Positions 45,184 through 53,652 of a DNA stretch of 64,000 bases are shown piece after piece. Within the stretch, counting starts at the first letter, position 1. The number at the start of each line of letters is the position of its first letter. Below the pieces are notes generated by a model that was not told the DNA's origin, did not search any database, and saw only the letters and a program-made list of their open reading frames with translations. The translations under genes and the position numbers were made by a program. The stretch comes from Pullilachnospira sp963929535. Lineage in GTDB: Bacteria > Bacillota > Clostridia > Lachnospirales > Lachnospiraceae. The stretch spans positions 62,001 to 126,000 of the forward strand of contig CAWVIZ010000013.1 of assembly GCA_963929535.1 (NCBI GenBank). The letters run 5' to 3'.

Positions 45184-47187
45184 CTACTCCATTTCTCCTA
45201 TCTTTCCGTATCCATCCTTCATATCAAAGGAACTGATGCCTCCCTGGGTAACCACATACAGCGCATCCGCGATATACAGTCCCCGGGCATCCGAGGTGGA
45301 ATATCCCATCTCCTCCAGGGGAAGTCCCGTCTGCAGCTCCTGAACAAAGCCTGCCTCACTGTCATAGGAGAATACCAGATAATCCGCGGTGCTGTTTCCG
45401 TAATCGTCATAAGTTTCCGCCGCGAATCCGATCACATTCTTTCCGGCGTCCACCAGAAATCCCTTATACTCGTTCAGCGCCGGACAGAAATCGATTCCTT
45501 TTATCACCAGCTTCTCCAGTTCCGTAATACTGCCGGGATCTGAAATATCAAACATGGAAAGCTTCAGCCCGATCTGTTCCCCCGTCTCGGCATCGGTCTC
45601 CCAGCCGATTCCCAGAAGCTTATCCTCCCCGTAAAAGTGCAGATAATCAGAAAATCCTGTCACCTTCAGCTCCCCGATGATCTCCGGATTCTCCGGGTCT
45701 GAAAAATCCACGGTAAACAGCGGATCCACATTCCGGTAGGTGACAAAATATCCGATATCCCCCATAAAGCGGGCAGAATATATGGTCTCTCCCGGCGCGA
45801 TCCCCTCGATCCTGCCTGTGATGTTCATATCCTCATCCAGCACATAGACGTAATTGTTCTGCTGGCTGCCATCCCAGCCTGACAGAAGGATCCGAAGATA
45901 GCCGTCCTGCTCGTTCAGCGCGTATTCATCGGTCAGCTCTCCCTGCAGAGTGGCTCCCGCCACTGCCTGGAATTCTCCGTTTTCATAGGAAAAGCGGACG
46001 ATATCCGTGCGGGTCTCTCCGCCGCTGCTCCAGTTCACGTTCCGCAGGTATATGCTTCCGTCTGTCACCGAAACGTTCTGCCCGCTGTCGATCACTGCTT
46101 TCTGATCCAGGATCTCATCCGGAGACTCCAGATCCACCGAAGTCATCAGAAGATATTCCTGCTGCCAGTAATCCCCCAGCCCTGCTGAGGGCACATAGAT
46201 ATCCTCCTCCGGGATCAGACGGTCACCGTCCGTACAGGGGAGGAATCCGCTCTCCTCATCGGCGCTGAATACCTGAGCGGCCGGTACGGCATATGCGCTG
46301 AACAGATACAGATAGTCTCCCACCTTCCGGGAGGTATAGTACCGGCCGTCCTGCCGGGTCCTGCCGATATGCCTGGGATTCCCGATATCCGAAATATCAT
46401 ACGTATCCGCCACGGCCCCTGTGTAGTTTTCCATATAGTAGACATCCTCCGACTCCTGCTCCAGACTGCTGCTGGAGATATTCCCCGCAAGGACCAGACG
46501 GTCACCGTCCACGTACATTTCCTGATAGCTGACCTCCTGGCTGTCATCCTCCGGACGGATACTCCCCGCTTCCGTGATCTCGCCCTGGTCTGTACGGTAA
46601 ATCTCCACATTTCTGCCGGATTTCAGGACGAAAATGTATGTGCCGTCTGTCTTCACCACATCCCCTTCGTCCACGCCCTCCACCAGCGTATTTGTCTGAG
46701 AATATCCCCCGGCCCCAGCGGAGACCGCTGCTTCTGACGCAGTATCCGCGCTGATATCGGAAGCCGCAGAGCTCTCCACAGAACCGGCGCTTTCTTCCGC
46801 ACTTTCCTCCGTGTCGTTCCATACAGGACCGGTTCCCGTATCGTACTCCCACTTTTCTCCGGCTTCCCGGAACATTTCCTCGATCTCCTCATAGCTGGCA
46901 GTGCGGAAATAAGTTCCGATCTCTTTTGCCCCCGTCTCCCCGCCGCTTTCTATCACCGCCGCCAGCAGAAGTATCACCGCTGCCGCCGCTGCGGCCCGGG
47001 CAGGCAGGCTTTTATACCACACCTTCCGTCTCTTCTCCCTGTCTTCCACCTGTACAGTCGGATTCTGCTTATCGTCCGATTCCTCCTTCTGCAGGCGCTT
47101 CTCTATTGCCTCCGGTTCCAGGCTCTCCGGCAGCCGGATATCTTCTGATGTCTGTCTGAGGTATTTTTTCCACTCATCTCTGTTCAT
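45184..47187 (-). CDS. Membrane-tethered beta-propeller protein, probable anti-sigma factor/sensor
   Basis: A 667-residue protein. The first 75 or so residues are cytoplasmic and charged (MNRDEWKKYLRQTSEDIRLP, ESLEPEAIEKRLQ), a membrane helix follows (ARAAAAAAVILLLAAVIES), then an acidic linker and a large extracytoplasmic beta-propeller domain of the PF09826 type (YSQTNTLVEGVDEGDVVKTD; YVLDEDMNITG). The start at 47187 has AGGAGG upstream. It begins 11 nt after the ECF sigma factor gene. That pairing and the short N-terminal helix-rich segment suggest that it holds the sigma factor at the membrane and responds to something outside; this is inference. Confidence 0.82.
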   Translation of the reverse strand: MNRDEWKKYLRQTSEDIRLPESLEPEAIEKRLQKEESDDKQNPTVQVEDREKRRKVWYKSLPARAAAAAAVILLLAAVIESGGETGAKEIGTYFRTASYEEIEEMFREAGEKWEYDTGTGPVWNDTEESAEESAGSVESSAASDISADTASEAAVSAGAGGYSQTNTLVEGVDEGDVVKTDGTYIFVLKSGRNVEIYRTDQGEITEAGSIRPEDDSQEVSYQEMYVDGDRLVLAGNISSSSLEQESEDVYYMENYTGAVADTYDISDIGNPRHIGRTRQDGRYYTSRKVGDYLYLFSAYAVPAAQVFSADEESGFLPCTDGDRLIPEEDIYVPSAGLGDYWQQEYLLMTSVDLESPDEILDQKAVIDSGQNVSVTDGSIYLRNVNWSSGGETRTDIVRFSYENGEFQAVAGATLQGELTDEYALNEQDGYLRILLSGWDGSQQNNYVYVLDEDMNITGRIEGIAPGETIYSARFMGDIGYFVTYRNVDPLFTVDFSDPENPEIIGELKVTGFSDYLHFYGEDKLLGIGWETDAETGEQIGLKLSMFDISDPGSITELEKLVIKGIDFCPALNEYKGFLVDAGKNVIGFAAETYDDYGNSTADYLVFSYDSEAGFVQELQTGLPLEEMGYSTSDARGLYIADALYVVTQGGISSFDMKDGYGKIGEME

Positions 47188-47198
47188 CCTCGCACCTC

Positions 47199-47675
47199 CT
47201 ACTCCTGCAGCCACTGTTCCATCTTCTTTAGGGCCCTGCTCTCCTTGGAGCGAATGGTACCGTCGCTCTTATGGAGAATCCGCCCAATCTCTCTGCTGGT
47301 ATACCCGGCGAACACATGCATGGAAATGATCAGTCTCTCCTCCTGACTCAGTCTGGCAAATACGTGACGCACATGACAGTTTTCTTCCATGGGCGTATGT
47401 GTACCGCTCAGGTCATCCGGAAGCTCCACTGTTTTATTTACGTATTCCTTCAGCTTCCTCCGGCACTTGTTGGAAAGAATCCGGAAGATCCACCCCCGGA
47501 ATGCCTCAAGATCCCGCAGCTTCCCGAATCCCGCGAAAGCGTCTGCCACCGTATCTCCCACAGCGTCCTCCGCGTCCTGCTGATTTTTCAGCGTATAGAG
47601 CGCAAAGCGGTACAGATCCCGGCTGCACTGCTGATAAAGAGTCAGAAAAGTCTCTTTGTCTCTGTTCCCATCCAT
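47199..47675 (-). CDS. ECF-type RNA polymerase sigma factor
   Basis: A 158-residue ECF sigma factor: region 2 (LYQQCSRDLYRFALYTLKNQ, DAVGDTVADAF, FRGWIFRILSNKCRRKLK) and region 4 (LSQEERLIISMHVFAGYTSR, EIGRILHKSDGTIRSKESRA). Length is typical. It is the first gene of a two-gene run with the membrane-tethered beta-propeller, the probable anti-sigma factor. Confidence 0.93.
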   Translation of the reverse strand: MDGNRDKETFLTLYQQCSRDLYRFALYTLKNQQDAEDAVGDTVADAFAGFGKLRDLEAFRGWIFRILSNKCRRKLKEYVNKTVELPDDLSGTHTPMEENCHVRHVFARLSQEERLIISMHVFAGYTSREIGRILHKSDGTIRSKESRALKKMEQWLQE

Positions 47676-47810
47676 ATCTCCACCTCCCCGAAATGCATTT
47701 CATCCATACAGTGTCCGTTTTCAACGGAACTGTTGCAGAAAGATAAGAAATCTTTTCTTCATAGTAGCATGGAATACAGGGAGTGCCAACGATATTCCAT
47801 TGCCTTTGAC

Positions 47811-48660
47811 TTACTCAGAGGTTCGTCTCCATACATCTTTTCGATACCTCCACAGAAAAATGACCGTACTCAAAAACCAGGTGACCGGATAGGCGATGAG
47901 CACCACCCGCAGATCCCTCTTCCAGGCCAGTCCTCCACTGACCAGCAGAATACGCGCCAGACACCAGCAGCCCAGATAGACGGCCATGGAGGTCTTCGTC
48001 CTCCCCATTCCCCGGAGGATTCCTCCGATACAGTTGGAAACTCCCAGAAAAGTCAAATACCCCGCAGCAGAGCTGCGGGGTATTTGACCCTCGCGGCAGT
48101 CGCCAAATGGACATGCAAGCATGTCCGCTTGGCTCGTTGCTCGCGGGAATAAAAAACGGCGTGGATATATGCGCTTTCAGAATCCCATATGCCGCCACCT
48201 CCGGATCCTGGTTGAAAATCCTCACAAAATATGGAGCAAAGATATACAGGATAACACTGATCACCAGAGATATGGCCGCGCAGCAGCAAATCCCGAATAC
48301 CGTTCCCTTCCGGATCCTTTCCGGGTTTTGCGCGCCTTTATTCTGCCCCGTAAATGTACTGAGAGCCATGGTAAAGCTCAGGATCGGCAGCAGGCCGAAC
48401 CCCTCCAGCTTCGACCACACGCCGCAGCCGGCTATGGCTTTCGTCCCGAAAAGATTGATCCCCGACTGCACCGCCACGTTTGACAGGGCGATCATGCCGT
48501 TCTGAAGACTGGACGGAACTCCCAGATGAAGGATCTGCCGGCAGGACTCTCCGTGCCACCCGGGACCACGGAGGTCAAATCCGTATTCCTTCTGTCTGCG
48601 GTACAGACGCAGCATACACAAAAAAGCGCTGATCCCCGGGAATGCTCTTTTTCTTTTTTG
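47811..48660 (-). pseudogene. MATE-family efflux gene, 5'-truncated and split by a family B repeat
   Basis: The C-terminal half of a MATE multidrug/Na+ antiporter. It starts abruptly around ISAFLCMLRLYRRQKEYGFD and runs through LHLGVPSSLQNGMIALSNVA, LEGFGLLPILSFTMALSTFT to LKAHISTPFF. There a 99-bp family B repeat (48052-48150) is inserted. Beyond it the sequence continues in another frame as FLGVSNCIGGILRGMGRTKT and on to the C-terminus RKDVWRRTSE (47811). The N-terminal half is missing and a group II intron lies at the break. Confidence 0.85.
48052..48150. repeat. Family B palindromic repeat, copy B2, inside the MATE gene
   Basis: A 99-bp element: GTCAAATACCCCGCAG, GC-rich hairpin, ATTTGACCCTCGCGGCAGTC, palindrome GGACATGCAAGCATGTCC, end CTCGCGGGAAT. 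Flanking A-runs fit a short (about 4-nt) target duplication. Removing it with one AAAA copy restores the MATE frame (PFFLGVSN). Confidence 0.85.
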
Positions 48661-48668
48661 GCAGATAA

Positions 48669-50321
48669 ATAGGGTAGAGGGAGAATAAAATCTCGCCCCT
48701 CCCGTTGAACCGTACGTACGGGTCTCGTATACGGCTCTACAACTTATATTCCAACTTTTACTAAGTAATAGGATAAAGGATTGAGCAGTCCAGCTCCGTC
48801 TTTTATCCTGTTTTCAAGTAAATCTTTACTGATTATGAAATTCACTACGTTCATTCCACTTCTTCTGTACCACCCTAGCCTTGAATTTGCGACTTTATAG
48901 ATTTCTTCACGGCTAAAACCATTATGATTCTTCCAGTTTAAGTAACTCAGATTCCTGTAGATTGTTTTCGGCTTCTTCCACTGTTTCATGACGATCACTC
49001 TTATCTTGTGCCGCAGCCATTCCCCAAACTTCTCCATATACTCTTTCATCAGCCCAATCCGAAAGTAATTAATCCATCCTCTCACCATTTCATTCACGCG
49101 TTTGATTGTAACCGCCAGAGGTCTTGCGACTGCTCTGCCTCTTTTCAGATATTCACTCAGTTTCTTTTTGAGTTTCTTTTTCTTTTCCGTAGTGGGTTTT
49201 ACTTTCCATTCTCCACCATCCTTCAGAAATGTGAATCCCAGATATTTACTCCGTGTCGGTCTGACAACTTTCGTTTTGGTTGCATTTACTTTCAGGAATA
49301 GTTTCCTTTCCAACCAGTTACTTATGGATTTCATCACCCGGTTGGCTGCCATTTCACTTTTTGTAAATATCAGCACATCGTCTGCATACCTCGTAAACCG
49401 GAGCCCTCTGTATTCCAGTTCTTTGTCCAGCTTATCAAGATACACATTTGAACATACGACGGAAAGCGGACCCCCTTGTGGCACACCCGTGATTGTCGCT
49501 TTCTCCAACCCGTTTTCCATTACTCCTGCTTTCAGATATTTCCGAATCAGATTTAATGTGGTACTGTCATTTACTTGTTCCCTTAGTATCTGAATTAATT
49601 TGTCGTGATTTACCTTATCGAAAAACTGTTCTATATCTATATCCACTACCCATTCATACCCTTCATTCAAGTATTCCAGTGCCTGCCTGATAGCGTCGTG
49701 GCAACTTCTTCCCGGTCTGAACCCGTAGCTGTAGTCACTGAATATTTCCTCATAAAGCTCTGTTCAGGTTTTCTTTTGATAAAATCACTTCAATCAATTC
49801 CATCGCTGTTACTCCTCTGACCTATCTCAAGATTCATACATAACGCCCCTCTAAGTATAGACAGTATTCCTCGGTTACGTTCCTGCTTTTCCTGCCCACC
49901 CGATTCCTGGCCCATGTATTATTTTAAACATAGCGATTCGTACTATAAATCGTTTCTGTCCTTCAGCTACATCCCACCGGGGCTTCGCCTACTATGACAT
50001 CATCTGACTCCCTCTCCAAACCTTTTTCGACCATACCTCCCGGTATGTGAGTAGGGTCTCCCGAGGTAAGACACCAATCTTTCGTTCCACAACCTCTTGA
50101 TTTACAACTTCGGTTTACGTTTACCATTCGGGCTTCAGTTTGAATTGCAACTTTACCCACCTAATCGCCTGATCAAGTTTCTGTTCGTAGGCTCAAGAAC
50201 TTTGCTACACCACTTCCTCCACCCATGCCATTACTGACACCGGCTTGTGGTTCACTACACTTGGCGGTAAATACCCGTGACTGGACTTTCACCAGTAAGA
50301 TTAGTGCCATGCTCGGCACAC
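48669..50321 (-). mobile_element. Group II intron, rearranged
   Basis: On the minus strand the element begins GTGTGCCGAGCATGGCAC (50321), continues with a typical domain I, carries a reverse transcriptase gene, and ends with a domain V hairpin (48707-48737, GAGCCGTATACGAGA...GTACGGTTC) and a domain VI stem ending near CTACCCTAT (48669). The 5' flank is the beginning of a URO-D family gene while the 3' flank is MATE sequence, so the two exons do not match and the copy must have recombined. Confidence 0.8.
48744..49803 (-). pseudogene. ltrA: Group II intron reverse transcriptase/maturase with internal deletion
   Basis: The ATG at 49803 opens MELIEVILSKENLNRA, then a frame change joins directly to YEEIFSDYSYGFRPGRSCHD. 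About 90-100 residues between these points (RT blocks 0-2) are absent compared with usual maturases. The rest is long and open (308 residues after 49670) with GVPQGGPLS, the catalytic FTRYADDVLIF, domain X (RGWINYFRIG) and a C-terminal DNA-binding-like part. The active-site residues survive, but the start of the protein is lost, so it should be inactive. Confidence 0.85.
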
Positions 50322-50405
50322 AATATCAGGGGCTGCCGGTATCCGGTCCGCCTGTCCGTTGAATAACGTTGCAATCATGCGTTCCTTTTTGCTCATCTCC
50401 GCCAT
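50322..50405 (-). pseudogene. 5' fragment of a URO-D family methyltransferase-like gene
   Basis: ATG at 50405 after GAGGGGGG encodes MAEMSKKERMIATLFNGQAD and RIPAAPDI, the N-terminus of uroporphyrinogen decarboxylase/MtaA-like proteins. The coding sequence is cut at codon 28 by the group II intron and no downstream part exists in this window. Confidence 0.65.
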
Positions 50406-50507
50406 ATAGTGTCCCCCCTCAGCAGATCGATGTAACCTTCCATTCCATTGCATCAGCATTGCAGGCAATAACTTCCCGTGTTTCACCGGGCAGCAGGTCA
50501 AAGTAAT

Positions 50508-52105
50508 TAGTGTCTGCTGATTAAGCCAGTATTATAATAAAGCGCTCTGCTGGAGAGGGGAACAATCTTCATTTCTCCATAAAGGCGCGGAGACTCCTTC
50601 TCTGCATCTTGAAAAGATTCGACACGAATACAGATAGCGCAATCGACGAGAGCTGAGTTGCCTCCAGCTTTGTGGTTATAAGCCCCAACCCATAGCTGTG
50701 CTTCTCCAAACTGAATTCACGTTCTATTCCAATCCGGTCCGTGTTATCCTGATATTCCTGCTTCTTTTCCTTTCCGCTCTGCTGCTTTCCCGATGGCCGT
50801 CCCAGCTTCGCTCCTGACATCCTTATCCCGTATTGTTTACAGAAAGCTCTATTATCACGGGTACCATAGATCTGATCCACCAACAGCCTTTCCGGATAAT
50901 GTCCGGTCCGTTCGTAATACCGGCCTACTGCCTCCTGCACATACTGGCTCTCGTTGTAAGTCGGGCATAACCACTTTCGTCAATACTTACATCAAGTTTG
51001 GCCCCGAATTCCGTTGCTGCTTTCGCCTTCCCGCGGACAATCGGCCGGATCCACGGCTGATGGATACTGACAATCCGATCCGGGACACTGTGAATCTTAT
51101 GGTCATACATGTACTGTTGTTGCCTGTAAAGTTCCATCATCGTCAGCAGCAAAGGGATTTCCTTTTTCACAGGAGCGTATCCCTCCGACATATAACGGTC
51201 CAGATACTCCAGGTCACGACGGACATAGGAAAGCTGCTTTTTGATTGCCTTCCTCGTCTGTTTCCCGGTATGCTTCCGGCATTTTGCATAGGCAAGGTAA
51301 TCCTTCCGTGCTTTCCTGGCATACCGTCTGGGAAGGGTAAGACCATAAGCTTTACAAAAGCGGGAAACGATACTTTCCAGTTTCTCCCTCGCTTCGTTGA
51401 GAAGCGAGATATCCTGTGGATATCGGATATTAGCCGGTGCACAGGTGGCGTCCACGATCAGGGTACTCCGATTTTCCTTTGTCTCAGGTTGGGTCTTATC
51501 CGGGGCAGAGGATGGGCCATCCGAAGACGGGCCTGAGGGAGGCGTATGGTTATCATCCTTCTTGCTGTCAAACATATATGCATTTACATCCATGATGGCA
51601 TCTACGTCCAGGCGCTTTCGGAATAATACCAGCGTGCTTGGATCAAATGGCGTCTCATCCTGGTAACCGGGCAGGCCAATGAAGTATTGCAGATATGGGT
51701 TTTCGGTGATCTGCTCTACAAGCTCCCGATCAGAGAATTGGAATTTTTCTGGATAATCAGGGATCCCAGCGCCATGCGCAGCGGCTTTGCGACATTACCC
51801 GTATCACTTGGGAACAAATCAGCGTACCTCCGCTCCAATTCATCCCAGGGGATGGAGTCAGCCAGACGAATCCATCTGTTTTCCGGATTCATCTTCAATC
51901 CCAGTGGCTGATTGAAATCAAGGAAAGAATACTGGAGTTTATCAACTGGCTTATACATGCTCTATTCGGCTCCTTTTTGTAAGAAATATAGGTATAACCT
52001 GCAAGAAAAATCAAGCAGGCACTGAAATACCCTTGCAATTATTTTACCAGAAAACCACTGGGAAAGCAGTAAAATCAAGTGTTTATAGTTAATCAGCAGA
52101 CACTA
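50508..52105 (-). mobile_element. IS5-type insertion sequence, defective
   Basis: Perfect 17-bp terminal inverted repeats (50508-50524 and 52089-52105, TAGTGTCTGCTGATTAA) bound a 1,598-bp element with a broken transposase gene. Both outer flanks read ATT if the repeat is taken to start one base inside, compatible with a 3-bp duplication. It lies about 100 nt upstream of the URO-D fragment start. Confidence 0.85.
50569..51958 (-). pseudogene. IS5-type transposase, two frameshifts
   Basis: Part 1 (51958-51716) has the N-terminal domain (KLQYSFLDFNQPLGLKMNPE, PLRMALGSLIIQK). Part 2 (to 50925) continues LDVDAIMDVNAYMFD and STLIVDATCAPANIRYPQD, with the first DDE aspartate. Part 3 (50940-50569) has ERTGHYPERLLVDQIYGTRD, GIRMSGAKLGRPSG and IEREFSLEKHSYGLGLITTK. 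The first break is in an A-run (CAGAAAAATTCC, one base short); the second is near 50930. No single product can be made. Confidence 0.85.
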
Positions 52106-52303
52106 TTTAAATCTCATATTTTCGTCAAATTAACTAAATTTTACATCCCTTTGACTTTCATCCGTTTTATTTTTTGTGTATTTTCCCGGGATATCGCACG
52201 CATGTCTTTTCCCATCAAATCTGAAGCTCTGAAAAAGCTGGCAGTCCAAAATTCGAGCAGCATGACTCCTTACCTATGCAGATTTAAAATTACATGCAAA
52301 AAA
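52106..52303. other. Intergenic, no gene recognised
   Basis: About 200 nt, AT-rich, downstream of the aminopeptidase terminator and next to the insertion sequence. No coding frame or RNA recognised. Confidence 0.4.
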
Positions 52304-52335
52304 CTGCCCGAAAGACACTGACTTCTTTCGGACAG
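52304..52335 (-). terminator. Terminator of the aminopeptidase gene
   Basis: CTGTCCGAAAGA and TCTTTCGGGCAG pair around 8 nt and are followed on the minus strand by TTTTTTG. A family B repeat lies between it and the stop codon. Confidence 0.8.
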
Positions 52336-52340
52336 CCTTT

Positions 52341-52477
52341 ATTCCCGCGGGCAACGAGCCAAGCGGACATGCTTGCATGTCCATTTGGCGGCGCTGTGTG
52401 CCGGTGGCACACGTTTAGCGCCGACCGCAGCGAAGCGAAGACCAGATACCCCGCAGCTCTGCTGCGGGGTCTTTGAC
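52341..52477. repeat. Family B palindromic repeat, copy B3 (inverted)
   Basis: Opposite orientation to B1/B2: begins ATTCCCGCGGGCAACGAGCC, has GGACATGCTTGCATGTCC, an extra middle module (GTGTGCCGGTGGCACAC; TTTAGCGCCGACC) and ends CCCCGCAGCTCTGCTGCGGGG plus TCTTTGAC. Confidence 0.8.
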
Positions 52478-52496
52478 TCCCCCATACGATTCTTCT

Positions 52497-53612
52497 TTAT
52501 TTCAGATTCTCCTCATTCAGACACTTCAGTTCTTCCACCACGAACCTTCCGTCCTTCCGTACCAGCACATCATCAAAGTAAATCTCCCCGCCGCCGTACT
52601 CCGGTCTCTGGATCAGCACCAGGTCCCAGTGGACCGCTGAACTGTTTCCGTTATCCGCATCCTCATAGCAGCAGCCCGGTGTAAAGTGGATGGATCCGGA
52701 GATTTTTTCATCAAACAGCGTATCCTTCATAGGCGTAAGCACATAGGGATTCACCCCGATGGCGAATTCTCCGGCATAACGGGCACCTTCATCCGTATCA
52801 AATACCTGGTTTACCCGATCCGTATCATTGGCTGTGGCCTTCACGATCCTTCCGTTCTGGAATTCCAGCCGGATATTCTCAAAGGTAAATCCATCATAGA
52901 CCGACGGCGTATTGTACGTGATCACTCCGTTTACCGACTCCTTCACCGGCGCGGTATAGATCTCTCCATCCGGAATATTGGCGTGACCTGCGCAGGGAAC
53001 TGCGGGGATTCCTTTAATGGAAAAGCTGAGATCCGTTCCCGGTCCCACGATCCGCACCCGGTCTGTCCGGTTCATGTATTCCACCAGTTTTTCCATAGCT
53101 TTTCCCATCTTTGCATAATCCAGGGTACACACATCAAAGTAAAAGTCCTCAAAAGCCTCCCTGCTGGTTCCGCAAAGCTGCGCCATGGAGGAGTTGGGAT
53201 ACCGCAGGACCACCCAGCGGGTCCTGGCCACCCTGCGTTCCGTGTGTACCGGGGTATTGTAGTACCTGTTGTACATGGCCATATTTTCTGCCGGAACATC
53301 GGCCAGTTCCGATGCATTGTCCGCTCCCCGGATCCCAATGTAGCAGTCCATCTGATCCATTTCCAGGGAGTCTGCCTGCGCCATCAGCTCCAACTGTTCT
53401 TTCGATGCGTGCAGCAGGACTTCCCGCTGCAGCCGGGGCTCTGTATAGTGGACGAAAGGAATTCCTTCCGCCTCATACACCTCTTTCACCAGCTGCCTGG
53501 CCAGATCTTCTGTGGTCTGGCCAGTATAATGAATGTAAACCTTATCTCCCTTTTTCACCTCTACCGAATACCGCACCAGATTTCTGGCCAGCTTCTTCAA
53601 TCTCTCATCCAT
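52497..53612 (-). CDS. M29-family aminopeptidase
   Basis: A 371-residue metallopeptidase of family M29 (AmpS/thermophilic aminopeptidase type) that removes N-terminal residues from peptides in the cytoplasm. Conserved C-terminal metal-ligand regions are seen: GARYAGEFAIGVNP (Glu), ISGSIHFTPGCCY and SSAVHWDLVLIQ (His, Asp). The N-terminal domain has VEVKKGDKVYIHYTG. The ATG at 53612 is chosen because GGAG lies 10 nt upstream; a GTG three codons earlier is only 2 nt from it. Confidence 0.92.
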   Translation of the reverse strand: MDERLKKLARNLVRYSVEVKKGDKVYIHYTGQTTEDLARQLVKEVYEAEGIPFVHYTEPRLQREVLLHASKEQLELMAQADSLEMDQMDCYIGIRGADNASELADVPAENMAMYNRYYNTPVHTERRVARTRWVVLRYPNSSMAQLCGTSREAFEDFYFDVCTLDYAKMGKAMEKLVEYMNRTDRVRIVGPGTDLSFSIKGIPAVPCAGHANIPDGEIYTAPVKESVNGVITYNTPSVYDGFTFENIRLEFQNGRIVKATANDTDRVNQVFDTDEGARYAGEFAIGVNPYVLTPMKDTLFDEKISGSIHFTPGCCYEDADNGNSSAVHWDLVLIQRPEYGGGEIYFDDVLVRKDGRFVVEELKCLNEENLK

Positions 53613-53630
53613 TATGGTCACTCTCCTTTT

Positions 53631-53652
53631 CAGTTCAGGCTTCTGCTGTCCC
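53631..53652. repeat. Family A repeat, small fragment A7
   Basis: CAGTTCAGGCTTCTGCTGTC resembles the left arm of A3 and lies between the stop of the large membrane-anchored protein gene and the aminopeptidase start. Too short for certainty. Confidence 0.4.

Noticed and set aside
51716..51760. Programmed -1 frameshift in the IS5-type transposase
   Set aside because: The A-run has only five A's with no downstream stimulatory structure evident, and a second, unrelated break occurs later in the gene, so decay is simpler.
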